Shown here: piece after piece, positions 18,083-26,303 of the stretch
Position numbering within the stretch: position 1 is the first letter of the stretch
How the letters are laid out: every line of letters starts with the position of its first letter
Source of the DNA: Candidatus Margulisiibacteriota bacterium
GTDB lineage: Bacteria; Margulisbacteria; WOR-1; O2-12-FULL-45-9; XYB2-FULL-48-7
DNA length: 55,116 nt
Direction of reading: 5' to 3'
NCBI GenBank assembly: GCA_041661965.1
Contig: JBAZTH010000004.1
Span: forward strand, 1 to 55,116
Notes under the pieces: model-generated
The model's database searches: none
What the model was told of the DNA's origin: nothing
What the model saw: the letters and a program-made list of their open reading frames with translations, nothing else
Made by a program: the position numbers and the translations under genes

Positions 18083-18320
18083 AAGTAAAAGCGTCGATGA
18101 TGCCGTAGACCCAGAGGAGGATCCCGGCGATCGAGGCCAAGCCTAAAGCGATCAGCGCCAATAAGCCGTTGAAGATCAGCGCGGCGTAAATCGAGATCGG
18201 GAAAATAAAATAAAAAGCGAGCATCATTTTCAAGCCTTTGGCCCCTTCGCCGCGCAGGACCTGGCCAAGACCGACCACGAAAAAAGAGGCCAGGGCGGCG
18301 AGCAGGCGGTCTTTTTTCAT
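18066..18320 (-). CDS. small membrane protein, TM2-like
   Basis: An 84-aa protein with two or three hydrophobic segments and a GLGQVLRGEGAKG turn, resembling TM2-type or 'DUF5683-like' small membrane proteins. Function unknown. Start overlaps the end of the LCP gene (ATGA) and its end overlaps the protease gene. Confidence 0.7.
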   Translation of the reverse strand: MKKDRLLAALASFFVVGLGQVLRGEGAKGLKMMLAFYFIFPISIYAALIFNGLLALIALGLASIAGILLWVYGIIDAFTYEKNV

Positions 18321-19210
18321 CGGAAATGAGCCTCCAGGATCCGGTCAAGGTTCTGCCGGTCAACCACCAAAGACGAGCCGACCCCCTGAATATCCTGGGG
18401 CTCCCCGGAAGCGGTAAAGGTTGTGACCTCGCCAGGGCCGAGCATCCGGGTAAAGTTCAGGATCCGGATCATACTGCCAAGCGACAAATTGGTATCGATA
18501 TGCTGGCGGCCGATCTCCAGGCCGACCGGCGCTTTCAGGATATTGTCCGGGCTGGCAAATTCCTTAAAAAGGGCCAGGATAAAATTCTGCTGGCGGGTGA
18601 TCCGGCTCAAGTCCCCGTAGGTATCGTGGCGGAAGCGCAAGTACCCCTCGGCTTCTTTCCCGGACAACTTCTGCCACCCCTTTTTCAGGTTGATGTAGAG
18701 CTGCTGGGCGTTATCGGTGTAATACATATCCTTATCGACGTAGATATTGACCCCGCCGAGCAGGTCGACTAAGGCGACCGCCGCGTTCGGATTGACCAGC
18801 AGGTGCTTATCGATCTTCAGCCCGGTCAATTTATAGAGCGCCGCTTTGACCGCGTCGGTCCCGCCGAAAACATTGGCGGCGTTGATCTTCTGATAACCGT
18901 AATCGGGCAGCTCGACCAGAGTATCGCGGGGGATGGAAAGCAGGGTGATCCGGTAATGAACGGGATCGATCCGGGCAATGATGATCGTGTCGGTCCGGCC
19001 TTTCATGTCGACGATCCTTTTACCGGTAAAACGATCGTAGTTCATGTCCATTCCGAGGATCAGAATATTGACCGGGACCCGGAGCGAACCGATCCGCAGG
19101 ATCGGCGGAACCAACCGCGGCATAAAAACGTTGGCGTAAAAATAAAGGATCCCGCAAAAAAGCGTGGCGAGCGCGAGCAAGCGGTATGAATCGAGTTTTT
19201 TTCTGTTCAT
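18317..19210 (-). CDS. LytR-CpsA-Psr (LCP) family protein
   Basis: A 297-aa protein with an N-terminal membrane anchor (residues 10-30) and an extracytoplasmic LCP domain. Matching segments are PVNILILGMDMN, GRTDTIIIARIDP, ITLLSIPRDTLVELP, KINAANVFGG, DLLGGVNIYVDKDMYY, and LRFRHDTYGDLSRITRQQ, with the Arg and Asp residues that bind the polyprenyl phosphate. LCP enzymes attach glycopolymers to peptidoglycan or other acceptors. This fits with the TagA-type enzyme at 13.2 kb. ATG 19210 overlaps the TAA of the upstream gene by one base (TAATG). Confidence 0.93.
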   Translation of the reverse strand: MNRKKLDSYRLLALATLFCGILYFYANVFMPRLVPPILRIGSLRVPVNILILGMDMNYDRFTGKRIVDMKGRTDTIIIARIDPVHYRITLLSIPRDTLVELPDYGYQKINAANVFGGTDAVKAALYKLTGLKIDKHLLVNPNAAVALVDLLGGVNIYVDKDMYYTDNAQQLYINLKKGWQKLSGKEAEGYLRFRHDTYGDLSRITRQQNFILALFKEFASPDNILKAPVGLEIGRQHIDTNLSLGSMIRILNFTRMLGPGEVTTFTASGEPQDIQGVGSSLVVDRQNLDRILEAHFR

Positions 19211-19869
19211 TATTGTTCCGATTTGGGGTAACCGACCGGGATGATATAAAACGGATCGCGGGTCTCGGGGAGTTCCAGGACCTTGGCGACAACGTCGTCC
19301 CAAAAGGCGCCGACCGAGACCGAGGCCAGTCCCAGGGCGACCGCCTGTAAATGGATATTCTCCGCCGCGTGTCCGACCTCCATGTTTATGTAACGGTAGG
19401 AACGCTGGCCGAATTTCGCCTGGGAGATCCTAAAGTTGCCGCAGACGATGATCACGCAGGGGGCTTCGCCGATGAATTGCTGGCCGAGCGAGGCCCGAAC
19501 GATCGCGGTCCGGCGGTCTTCGCCGGTCACTTCGACCAGCTTATGGCCGTCGGGAATGTATTCATAGACGCCGTCTTTTTTGGCAACGTACAAGTTGAGC
19601 GGGTAAAGAGAGCCGGCCGACGGCGAGGCCCGAAAACCCCAGCTCTTTTCCGTGATCCCCTGCGCCGACCAAAGGATCTGGGAGAGTTGTTCCAGGCTTA
19701 GGTCGTTGGGATAAAAACTCCGCCAGGAACGGCGGCGGAAGATCGATTCCTCAACCGACATCTTGCCGATGATCTTCGGTTCGGGAAGCTTGATGAACTT
19801 CTTCTCGGCCGCGGCCAGGTCGGCCGCCAGCGCTATCAGCAAAAAGGTAAATAAGATCTTCTTAATCAT
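19210..19869 (-). CDS. exported SagB-type nitroreductase family protein
   Basis: A 219-aa protein with a signal peptide (MIKKILFTFLLIALAADLAA) and a nitroreductase/SagB fold: RRRSWRSFYPNDLSLEQLSQ (FMN phosphate site), ILWSAQGIT, SPSAGSLYPLNLYV, and a C-terminal GHAAENIHLQAVALGLASV. SagB proteins are FMN dehydrogenases; cytoplasmic members oxidise azolines, while exported ones are of unknown role. The signal peptide means it is probably not the partner of the YcaO gene at 4.3 kb. It overlaps the FlgD-like gene by 8 bases. Confidence 0.88.
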   Translation of the reverse strand: MIKKILFTFLLIALAADLAAAEKKFIKLPEPKIIGKMSVEESIFRRRSWRSFYPNDLSLEQLSQILWSAQGITEKSWGFRASPSAGSLYPLNLYVAKKDGVYEYIPDGHKLVEVTGEDRRTAIVRASLGQQFIGEAPCVIIVCGNFRISQAKFGQRSYRYINMEVGHAAENIHLQAVALGLASVSVGAFWDDVVAKVLELPETRDPFYIIPVGYPKSEQ

Positions 19870-20290
19870 TAATAGCTAGTTTAAATTTAGCCAGGACGCT
19901 GTTGCCGCCCCGGTCGACGATCGTCCCGACATAGATCCCGTTGCCGATCAAGGTCCCGTCATCCGCCCGGCCGTTCCACTGGATCTTGTTGATCCCCGCC
20001 GAGCCGCCTTCGGTCCCGGCGTTAAAGGAAAGCTTTTTTATAATATCGCCGCTGACCGCGATGATAAAGATATCGATATCGGTGTCTTCCGAGAGCCGGT
20101 ACTGAATGACCAGGTTTTTATCGGCGGCCAAGCTGAACGGGTTGGGGTAGACCAGCGCCTCGCCGACCACCCGGAGCGGTCCGCCGATCACTTCTTCCGA
20201 TGGAGAATGGGTGAAAGGGACACTGCCCATGGCGTTGAGCGAAGAGGTGAGGAACAGGAGCAACAGGCCGGCCAGAATATTTCGCGTCAT
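19862..20290 (-). CDS. exported FlgD-Ig-like/T9SS-type domain protein
   Basis: A 142-aa protein with a signal peptide (residues 1-20) and a C-terminal Ig-like fold of the FlgD tudor/Ig or 'T9SS type A' class: VYPNPFS, DTDIDIFIIAVSGDIIKKL, and NKIQWNGRADDGTLIGNGIYVG. This domain ends many exported proteins of related phyla; here it stands nearly alone. It is the first gene of the envelope operon and is read from a promoter whose -10 is six bases from the ATG. Confidence 0.75.
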   Translation of the reverse strand: MTRNILAGLLLLFLTSSLNAMGSVPFTHSPSEEVIGGPLRVVGEALVYPNPFSLAADKNLVIQYRLSEDTDIDIFIIAVSGDIIKKLSFNAGTEGGSAGINKIQWNGRADDGTLIGNGIYVGTIVDRGGNSVLAKFKLAIND

Positions 20291-20296
20291 GGAAAA

Positions 20297-20305
20297 ATAC
20301 TAGCA
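20297..20305 (-). promoter_or_regulatory. extended -10 of a leaderless gene (FlgD-like)
   Basis: TGC-TAGTAT, then six bases, then the ATG at 20290. No Shine-Dalgarno. Confidence 0.55.
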
Positions 20306-20318
20306 TATTACCGCCCAA

Positions 20319-20356
20319 GAAAAAAGCCCCGAATGCGATGGGTCGCACCCGGGGCT
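20319..20356 (-). terminator. intrinsic terminator after ssb
   Basis: On the minus strand AGCCCCG/CGGGGCT with an inner TGCGA/TCGCA stem is followed by TTTTTTC. It lies 7 bases after the ssb stop, so ssb is a single-gene transcript. Confidence 0.85.
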
Positions 20357-20362
20357 AAGCGA

Positions 20363-20728
20363 CTAAACCTCGATCAGTTCGGTCTCTTTTTCGGCCGCTT
20401 TATTTAATTTGGCATCAAGCATTTGCATCTCATCAACGACGACTTCGGTGGCGCTTTTCTTTTGTCCGTCTTTTCCTTCATAGCTCCGGATCTGAAGCCG
20501 GCCTTCCACCGCGATCAGCCGCCCTTTTTTCAGGTACTCGCCGCAGATCTTGGCCAGCGAACCGAACGCGACGCAATTGATAAAATCAACTTCTTCCACC
20601 CCTTGCTTGTTCTTGCCGCGATTGATCGCCAAACGGAAGGAAGTAACCGCCACTTCCTTGTTGGTGTAGCGGACCTCCGGATCGGCGACCAAACGGCCGG
20701 CCAGGATCGATCTGTTTAATCCACGCAT
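20363..20728 (-). CDS. ssb: single-stranded DNA-binding protein
   Basis: A 121-aa OB-fold protein that coats single-stranded DNA in replication and repair. It starts MRGLNRSILAGRLVADPEVRY and has FINCVAFGSLAKICGEYLKKG and LIAVEGRLQIRSYEGKDGQK, all standard SSB segments. It is short: the C-terminus ends ETELIEV and lacks the usual acidic DDDIPF tip that recruits partner proteins, so this may be a secondary SSB or one with a different interaction tail. Strong Shine-Dalgarno AAGGAGGTG. Confidence 0.95.
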   Translation of the reverse strand: MRGLNRSILAGRLVADPEVRYTNKEVAVTSFRLAINRGKNKQGVEEVDFINCVAFGSLAKICGEYLKKGRLIAVEGRLQIRSYEGKDGQKKSATEVVVDEMQMLDAKLNKAAEKETELIEV

Positions 20729-20860
20729 ATCTTCACCTCCTTTGTCTTGCTGACCCGGACTGCCAGGTGCCGGTCAGCAACTCACCGCGTTATCAGCAAT
20801 TCTATTGCCAGAAGAAGAGGGGGGCTTTTACTTTGGCGCTGACGAAATACCGTTGACGCG

Positions 20861-20869
20861 TGTTATAAT
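20861..20869 (+). promoter_or_regulatory. extended -10 of a leaderless gene (MEMO-AMMECR1)
   Basis: TGT-TATAAT, then exactly six bases, then ATG 20876. No -35 or Shine-Dalgarno is visible. Confidence 0.65.
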
Positions 20870-20875
20870 TCGGCC

Positions 20876-22009
20876 ATGAAAATACGTATTTTAATTTCAA
20901 TTATGTTGTTGTTTGCTTGTTCTTTCGGCGAAGTCAGAAAAGCGGCGGTAGCCGGTGATTTTTATCCCGCCGATAAGGATGAGCTGACCCGGGTTTTGAT
21001 CGACAACCTCAACAGCGTCCCTTTTGGTTTGCCATCGGAAGAGATCACCGCCGTTATCGTTCCGCACTCTGGCTCCCAGTTCTCCGGGCAGGTCGCGGCT
21101 TACGCTTATCGCCAGCTGGTCGGACGGACCTTCAAACGGGTTATCATCCTCGGCTCGAGCCGCCAGGCCGATTTTGCCGGAGCGGTCGTCCCCAAAAGCG
21201 ACGCTTTCGAGACGCCGCTCGGCCAGGTGCCGATTGACAAAGAGGCGGTCAAAGGGCTGGTCAAATCGTCACCCGATATTCGCTACGATGACGCGGTCCA
21301 CCTCAAGGAGCAGGCGATCGAGGTCCAGCTCCCGTTCCTGCAGGCGGTCCTGGGTGACGATTTCCAGATCGTCCCGATCCTCTTCGGCCAACCATCTCTA
21401 AAGAGCTGTCAGGCGGTGACGAAAGGGCTCGCCCCGCTGCTCGACGAAGAGACTCTGGTCGTGGTCAGCGCCGATTTGTCCCAAAACGACCTGGAGGATT
21501 TGGTTAAAGCGTTCGATGCCGGTACAACTTCAACCTGCGCCGCGCCGGCGATCGGGACCTTGCTACTGCTGGCCCCGGAACTCGGGACCACCCGGATCGA
21601 TATATTGAAGACGGCGATCGTTTTCCGGGCGGTCGTAACGCCGCTGACCCAAGACGATAAGAAGGCCCTCCTTAAACTATCCCGCCAAACCCTGGAAGAG
21701 GCGCTGGACGGCAAGTCAACCTCTCCCTTCAAGCCGAACTCGAACGCTTTAGCCGAGCGGCGAGGGGTTTTCGTTACCTTAAAAAAACACCGGGAATTAC
21801 GGGGGAGCAGCGGCTACGTCCAACCGGTCAAACCGCTCTATCAGGCGGTCCAGGAGATGACCCTGAACGCCGCGCTGCATGACGATCGTTTCCCGCCGTT
21901 GACCAAGGCGGAACTAAAAGACGTTGAAGTGGAGATCTCGGTCCTCTCGAAGCTAAAAACCGCCGAGACCTTCGGCGAACTGGCGGCTAAGTTTTTCTGG
22001 AAGATGTAA
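20876..22009 (+). CDS. exported MEMO1-AMMECR1 fusion with degenerate motifs
   Basis: A 377-aa protein with a signal peptide (about 1-18), a MEMO-like domain (about 20-270) and an AMMECR1-like domain (about 285-377). MEMO matches: AAVAGDFYPADKDEL, AVIVPHSGSQFSGQVAAYAY, VSADLS. But the usual GPSHH reads GSSRQ and DLSHY reads DLSQN, so two metal-site His positions are lost. In AMMECR1 the normally near-invariant LRGCIG reads LRGSSG, and the domain stops after EISVL + 20 residues, some 80 short of normal. The AmmeMemoRadiSam radical SAM partner is not nearby. Likely an inactive or repurposed exported form (inference). Confidence 0.85.
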   Translation: MKIRILISIMLLFACSFGEVRKAAVAGDFYPADKDELTRVLIDNLNSVPFGLPSEEITAVIVPHSGSQFSGQVAAYAYRQLVGRTFKRVIILGSSRQADFAGAVVPKSDAFETPLGQVPIDKEAVKGLVKSSPDIRYDDAVHLKEQAIEVQLPFLQAVLGDDFQIVPILFGQPSLKSCQAVTKGLAPLLDEETLVVVSADLSQNDLEDLVKAFDAGTTSTCAAPAIGTLLLLAPELGTTRIDILKTAIVFRAVVTPLTQDDKKALLKLSRQTLEEALDGKSTSPFKPNSNALAERRGVFVTLKKHRELRGSSGYVQPVKPLYQAVQEMTLNAALHDDRFPPLTKAELKDVEVEISVLSKLKTAETFGELAAKFFWKM

Positions 22010-22394
22010 ACCCGCAACCGGGAAGAAAACACGGCTTCTTAAAATAATCGAGCAGGGGATAATTGCGGCAAAGGGGAGGGCGCCAGAAATAATTACCGCA
22101 ACGGCCGTCCGCCCGTTGTTTGAGACAGCGAAAGACAAGCGCCGGGGCTTCCCGATCAAAACGGATAAATTCAAAAGCAAAAAGCCAGGCGAACCAACGC
22201 CGAAAAAAACCGACAAAGAGCCGGCTGCGGGCCTGGCCGGGGGTCATGGAGAGATAGATCTCCTTGCAGCATCGGCCGCAACAAAGACAACGGCCGCTTC
22301 TTTGCCAGGCGGTCGGAAATATTTTTCGCAGAGCCTGCATCACCGCGTTATCGATCACCCAAAGCATAATGATCGCTCGTTTGACGATCGTCAC
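21987..22394 (-). CDS. YkgJ-family cysteine cluster protein
   Basis: A 135-aa protein with CLCCGRCCKEIYL near residues 36-48, CLKQRADGRC, PLCRNYP and CFLPGCGF: the Cys spacing of YkgJ/UPF0153 proteins, thought to bind Zn or Fe-S; function unknown. GTG start overlapping the GH8 stop by 4 bases. Its 3' end overlaps the convergent MEMO-AMMECR1 gene by 23 bases, which may mark the point where the AMMECR1 domain was cut. Confidence 0.8.
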   Translation of the reverse strand: MTIVKRAIIMLWVIDNAVMQALRKIFPTAWQRSGRCLCCGRCCKEIYLSMTPGQARSRLFVGFFRRWFAWLFAFEFIRFDREAPALVFRCLKQRADGRCGNYFWRPPLCRNYPLLDYFKKPCFLPGCGFTSSRKT

Positions 22395-23623
22395 GGTCTA
22401 ACTGGACCCGACCAGAACCACTGGTTTTCCCCCTCGGAAGTCTTCCATAAGTTCGGCATATGACCGGAAACAATGATCAGGGAGACCAGCCGGATCGTAT
22501 CGGCGTAATAGCCGCCTTTTTCTCCCGTATTCATCTGGACGAGGTAGGCGTAGAGCTTATCGAGCCAAGGTTGGTACTCCTCCGCGACCATCGCCGCCAC
22601 GCAGAACGGACCGACAAACGCGGCATTGCTGTATTTACCGATCGGATTACCGTCAACCGAGTAACCGTCGGCAATCGCTTCCGGGTGGTTGTCGGTCTTG
22701 TCCATGATCCAGTTGGAAAGCCGCTTTAAGTAGAGGTCGCTTTCGCCGTTCCAGAGATAGTCGAGCCCGATCTTGAGCGGAGTAACGCAGGCGTTATAGG
22801 TGTAATCGTAGCTTAACTGGGTCTCATCGCCGGTCGAGGTACACCAGTCAGGGTATAGTCCGGTCGTGTAGCGGTCGGCAAAAAGGGAGTAAAGCTGATC
22901 GGCATTTTCGCTGACTTTTTGCCAACGGTCATCGAACTTCGCCCAGGTCTTGTAATAAGCGGGGGAGTAGTAGGAGGGGTTGGTCGCGCCGGAACCGCCC
23001 CAGCCGGCCGCCGGTTTTAAAACATAAGAAAAAGGCTCAACCTCATGCTTCATGATGTTCGCAATGATCTTTTTGGCCTCCGCCAGATAATCGATCGCGC
23101 CGCGGCTTCCCCATTGGCGGTCGGCAAACAACAGCGCCATGGCGACATTCTGGTCGGCGTCGGTCGCCGAATCCTTTTCCAGCGCTTCGCCGGTCCGGCT
23201 AATCTTCCAGGCCATCAGACCGGTCCCGTTCATGTTCCGTTTGTAATACATCCAAAAACCGTCGAAATATCTTTTGGTCGGGTTCTTCCGGTTCTCCATC
23301 AAAACGGCGATCAGCATTCCCCAGCCGATCCCCTCGGAAACCGTGTCGTAATCGTAAAGCGAGCCGCGGTGGACCCGGTATTCCTTGTTGGGTCCGCCTT
23401 CTTCCGCGACGTAATTATGCAGCCAGTCTTCATAAGCGGAAAGGACGTTAAGGAGGAGTGTTTCGTCCGGAATCCGGGGACTGATCCCGTAGCGGTATTT
23501 AACGACTTGGGGGAAGGGGACCTTCGGCATCGTCCTGGCATACGCCCAATAGGCGGTCAGCATGACCAGCGCCATAATAACGATCGTTAACGTCCGTAAA
23601 ATTAATGTTCTGTTCGGTGACAT
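22391..23623 (-). CDS. glycoside hydrolase family 8 (endoglucanase-like)
   Basis: A 410-aa exported enzyme with an N-terminal signal anchor (residues 7-28). Family marks: DTVSEGIGWGMLIAVLM with the proton-donor Glu, KDSATDADQNVAMAL with the catalytic-region Asp, and NPSYYSPAYYKTWA. GH8 enzymes cut beta-1,4 glucans, xylans, chitosan or, as BcsZ, cellulose during export. No cellulose synthase gene is in the window, so degradation versus synthesis role is open. Followed by the YkgJ gene (4-base overlap). Confidence 0.93.
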   Translation of the reverse strand: MSPNRTLILRTLTIVIMALVMLTAYWAYARTMPKVPFPQVVKYRYGISPRIPDETLLLNVLSAYEDWLHNYVAEEGGPNKEYRVHRGSLYDYDTVSEGIGWGMLIAVLMENRKNPTKRYFDGFWMYYKRNMNGTGLMAWKISRTGEALEKDSATDADQNVAMALLFADRQWGSRGAIDYLAEAKKIIANIMKHEVEPFSYVLKPAAGWGGSGATNPSYYSPAYYKTWAKFDDRWQKVSENADQLYSLFADRYTTGLYPDWCTSTGDETQLSYDYTYNACVTPLKIGLDYLWNGESDLYLKRLSNWIMDKTDNHPEAIADGYSVDGNPIGKYSNAAFVGPFCVAAMVAEEYQPWLDKLYAYLVQMNTGEKGGYYADTIRLVSLIIVSGHMPNLWKTSEGENQWFWSGPVRP

Positions 23624-23655
23624 TCTTTTGCTTGTGCGCTTGTGGCCTCGGTGTT

Positions 23656-23672
23656 ATTATACAATATATAAT
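23656..23672. promoter_or_regulatory. divergent -10 pair, GH8 and methyltransferase genes
   Basis: TATAAT on the minus strand at 23656-23661 serves GH8 (leader about 26 bases). TATAAT on the plus strand at 23667-23672 serves the methyltransferase gene (leader about 11 bases with GGAGG). The two hexamers are only 5 bases apart, so use of one would block the other. Confidence 0.5.
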
Positions 23673-23690
23673 ATTCTTTTGGAGGACAAA

Positions 23691-24185
23691 ATGTTAATTC
23701 AGCTGATCTTGGTCTTTCTTTTCCTGCTCAATCTTGCTTTTTTCTGGTTTTTCGTTTACGGACGAAAATTCCCCGGTTATAAATATCTTGGGATCGCGCT
23801 TTTTCTTATTTTGCCGCTGATCTCTGTCTTTTTCGATCAGCCGCGATTCGATCTTGATTACTTCTGGTGGTACGTGGCCGGTTATCTGCTGGCGGCGACT
23901 GGAGTCGTTTTACTTGTCTGGGCGCGCCGCGAATTAAAAGAGGGAGAAATTCTGGTGACGAGCGGCCCATACGCCTGGCTCCGCCATCCGCAATATCTCT
24001 CCTGTATCTTTATTTTTGTCGGTTGGTGGTGGATCTTCGCGGCGGTCTATTCATTTTACTTCGGCATGTTTATCCTGGGACTGATCTGGATCGAAGCCTG
24101 GCTTGAAGAACGGTTCCTGATGGATAAATTCGGGAAAAAGTTCACCGCTTATCGGGCGGAAACCGGGATGTTCTGGATTAAATAA
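23691..24185 (+). CDS. isoprenylcysteine carboxyl methyltransferase (ICMT)-like protein
   Basis: A 164-aa membrane protein with four or five helices. The C-terminal half has the PEMT/ICMT pattern: GEILVTSGPYAWLRHPQYLS (SAM site), then EAWLEERFLMDKFGKKFTAYR. Bacterial members methylate unknown lipids or membrane substrates. ATG 23691 is chosen for its GGAGG at 23681-23685. Ends overlapping the convergent phosphorylase by 8 bases. Confidence 0.85.
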   Translation: MLIQLILVFLFLLNLAFFWFFVYGRKFPGYKYLGIALFLILPLISVFFDQPRFDLDYFWWYVAGYLLAATGVVLLVWARRELKEGEILVTSGPYAWLRHPQYLSCIFIFVGWWWIFAAVYSFYFGMFILGLIWIEAWLEERFLMDKFGKKFTAYRAETGMFWIK

Positions 24186-26169
24186 GATTCCAAATCTTAT
24201 CGTTGTATTCCCTGATCATCCGATGAGTGGAGAAAAAAGCGCTTTGCGCGACGCAGTTGATCATCATGTCTACCCATTCCGACCGCTCTAAATTCTCTTT
24301 GGCTGTTCCGTAATATGTGGCCGCCATTTCTTCCAGCGCTTTGTATAAGGCTTTAGAATCCTCATCCAGTTTCAGATCGCTTTCATTGCCAATCTCTCCC
24401 GGCGGTGGTACGTAGCCAAAGATCTTTCCGATCCCTTTATCGGCCGCTTCCACGACCCAGCCGTCCAGCGTGCTCAATTGCAAAACGCCGTTCAAGATCG
24501 CTTTCATCCCGCTGGTCCCGGAGGCTTCAAACGGCGGCAGGGGGTTGTTCAGCCAAACATCGACCGAATTGGTCAGCAGCTTGCCGAAATAAGTATCATA
24601 GTTCTCCAGGAAGCAGATCCGAAGAAGCTTCCGTTCACCATTGAGCAGGGTGATCTTTTCCAGCATCTCATCCATATGGATCGAAGCGGGGACATCGGCC
24701 GGATGCGCTTTGCCGGCAATAACGATCTGCAGTTGGCCGTATTTTCGGGCGATCTCGATCAAACGATTCGGGTCCTGAAGTAACAAGCTTGGCCGTTTGT
24801 AAGGAGCAATGCGGCGAGCCCAACCGATCGTAAAAGTATTATGGTCAAAATACCAATACTCAAGCATTTTTGCCAGAACTTGCTTATTATCTTGATGCGC
24901 CCGCCAAAGATCTTTACGGAATTCGTTGTTATTTCTTAAATTAACGACATTTTTAAGCAATGTTGGATCAGCTTGCCAATCGCCAATCTGCGTCTGATAT
25001 TTGTCAAACAAGGCCTTAAAGGAGTCCGATAACCAGGTAAAAGTGTGAATTCCATTGGTAATACTTTGAATTTTCTCTTTAAATTCAGGAAATTGCAGCC
25101 GGGTCACTTCGCCATGCTTTTGCGCGACAGCGTTAACATGGCTGGAGGTTGTCATCGCTAATTGAGTTAAATTGGCAACGTTGTAGTTTTTATGGTCACG
25201 GCCATATTTTTTGACTATTTCTGTCCCTTCAGGACCAAGGGCGGCGGCAAGTTCCTGCATATCAAAGCGATCATGGCCGGCTTCAACGGGAGTATGGCAA
25301 GTATAAGCAAAGTTGTTTTTTAGGCTTTCCGGATCGGTATTTTTGGCTTTTTCCACAAAAGCAAAGGCGGCATGGCCTTCATTCAAATGGTTCTTGTTTA
25401 TGGCGTATTTTAAGGAATTACAAGCGTTAACACCCCCCATGCCCAGGATCATTCTTTGCGCAATCTTGATCCAGGAATTAGAGCTCCGGTAAAGCTGTTC
25501 AGTCAGTTCTTTAAAGTATTCCGGGTTCTCATCAAGGTTGGCATCAAGCAAAACTAACGGCACGACATTTTTCTGATCATGGGAAAAAACATAATACTTC
25601 CACAGCTTTAAGGTCAGCGGTTGGCCGCTTAAGGTGATCGTGATTTTGTTCTTTAAGGGGATCAAACCTGGATATGTATCCGGGTCCCAGGCAAGCTTTT
25701 CCGGCAATTGGCCGCCGGCCCGAAACCAGAATTTCTGCTTAAAATAACCTTTATGCCACATGATGCCGATACCAGACAGCGAGATCCCCAGATCGGCTGC
25801 CGATTTCAAGCTATCGCCGGCCAAAACACCAAGCCCGCCGCTATAGATCGGCAGATCGAGCAATTTATTAAGCGGCAGGTTCAAATGATGGTAATAATCC
25901 ATATCTTTCATGTTAGAGAAGACTTCGTGGCGCGAGATCTTATTTTGCGGGCTGATCGGATTAACGGTCTTGAAAGTATGATAAACGCTTGGCGCCAGGC
26001 CAAACTCCATGGAGTAATAAGCAATCGAAGCGGTCTGCTGATCGCGCAGACGTTCTTCGGCTTTAATGATCGATTCTATGGGATAACCAAAAAACTCACG
26101 ATCGTTGATATCTTTGAGGTATTTATCAGAGGTATCTAGCTGCGATAATTCAATAAATTTATTACGCAT
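24178..26169 (-). CDS. glgP: alpha-glucan (glycogen/starch) phosphorylase
   Basis: A 663-aa GT35 enzyme releasing glucose-1-phosphate from glycogen-like glucan. N-terminal IAYYSMEFGLAPS and YSGGLGVLAGDSLKSAADL, central LNEGHAAFAF, and near the C-terminus EASGTSGMKAILNGVLQLST (with the PLP-Schiff-base Lys in GTSGMK). It is of the shorter archaeal/bacterial type rather than the 800-aa type. Product feeds pgm and pgi at 9.7-13 kb. Leader is long with a TATAAT about 35 bases upstream of the start codon. Confidence 0.95.
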   Translation of the reverse strand: MRNKFIELSQLDTSDKYLKDINDREFFGYPIESIIKAEERLRDQQTASIAYYSMEFGLAPSVYHTFKTVNPISPQNKISRHEVFSNMKDMDYYHHLNLPLNKLLDLPIYSGGLGVLAGDSLKSAADLGISLSGIGIMWHKGYFKQKFWFRAGGQLPEKLAWDPDTYPGLIPLKNKITITLSGQPLTLKLWKYYVFSHDQKNVVPLVLLDANLDENPEYFKELTEQLYRSSNSWIKIAQRMILGMGGVNACNSLKYAINKNHLNEGHAAFAFVEKAKNTDPESLKNNFAYTCHTPVEAGHDRFDMQELAAALGPEGTEIVKKYGRDHKNYNVANLTQLAMTTSSHVNAVAQKHGEVTRLQFPEFKEKIQSITNGIHTFTWLSDSFKALFDKYQTQIGDWQADPTLLKNVVNLRNNNEFRKDLWRAHQDNKQVLAKMLEYWYFDHNTFTIGWARRIAPYKRPSLLLQDPNRLIEIARKYGQLQIVIAGKAHPADVPASIHMDEMLEKITLLNGERKLLRICFLENYDTYFGKLLTNSVDVWLNNPLPPFEASGTSGMKAILNGVLQLSTLDGWVVEAADKGIGKIFGYVPPPGEIGNESDLKLDEDSKALYKALEEMAATYYGTAKENLERSEWVDMMINCVAQSAFFSTHRMIREYNDKIWNLI

Positions 26170-26303
26170 TGTCTCGTACCTTTCAAATATTTATTAAGGC
26201 AAGTTGATTATAAATTAAATCTTCCAAAAGAGCAAATAGAAAAGGACGAAAGCTTACAGCCATAAGCGTACAGCACTAAGCAAGCAAAATTATATGCGTT
26301 TCG

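Noticed and set aside
19210..19869. SagB-type protein as dehydrogenase partner of the YcaO enzyme
   Set aside because: It has a signal peptide and sits 13 kb away in an envelope operon.
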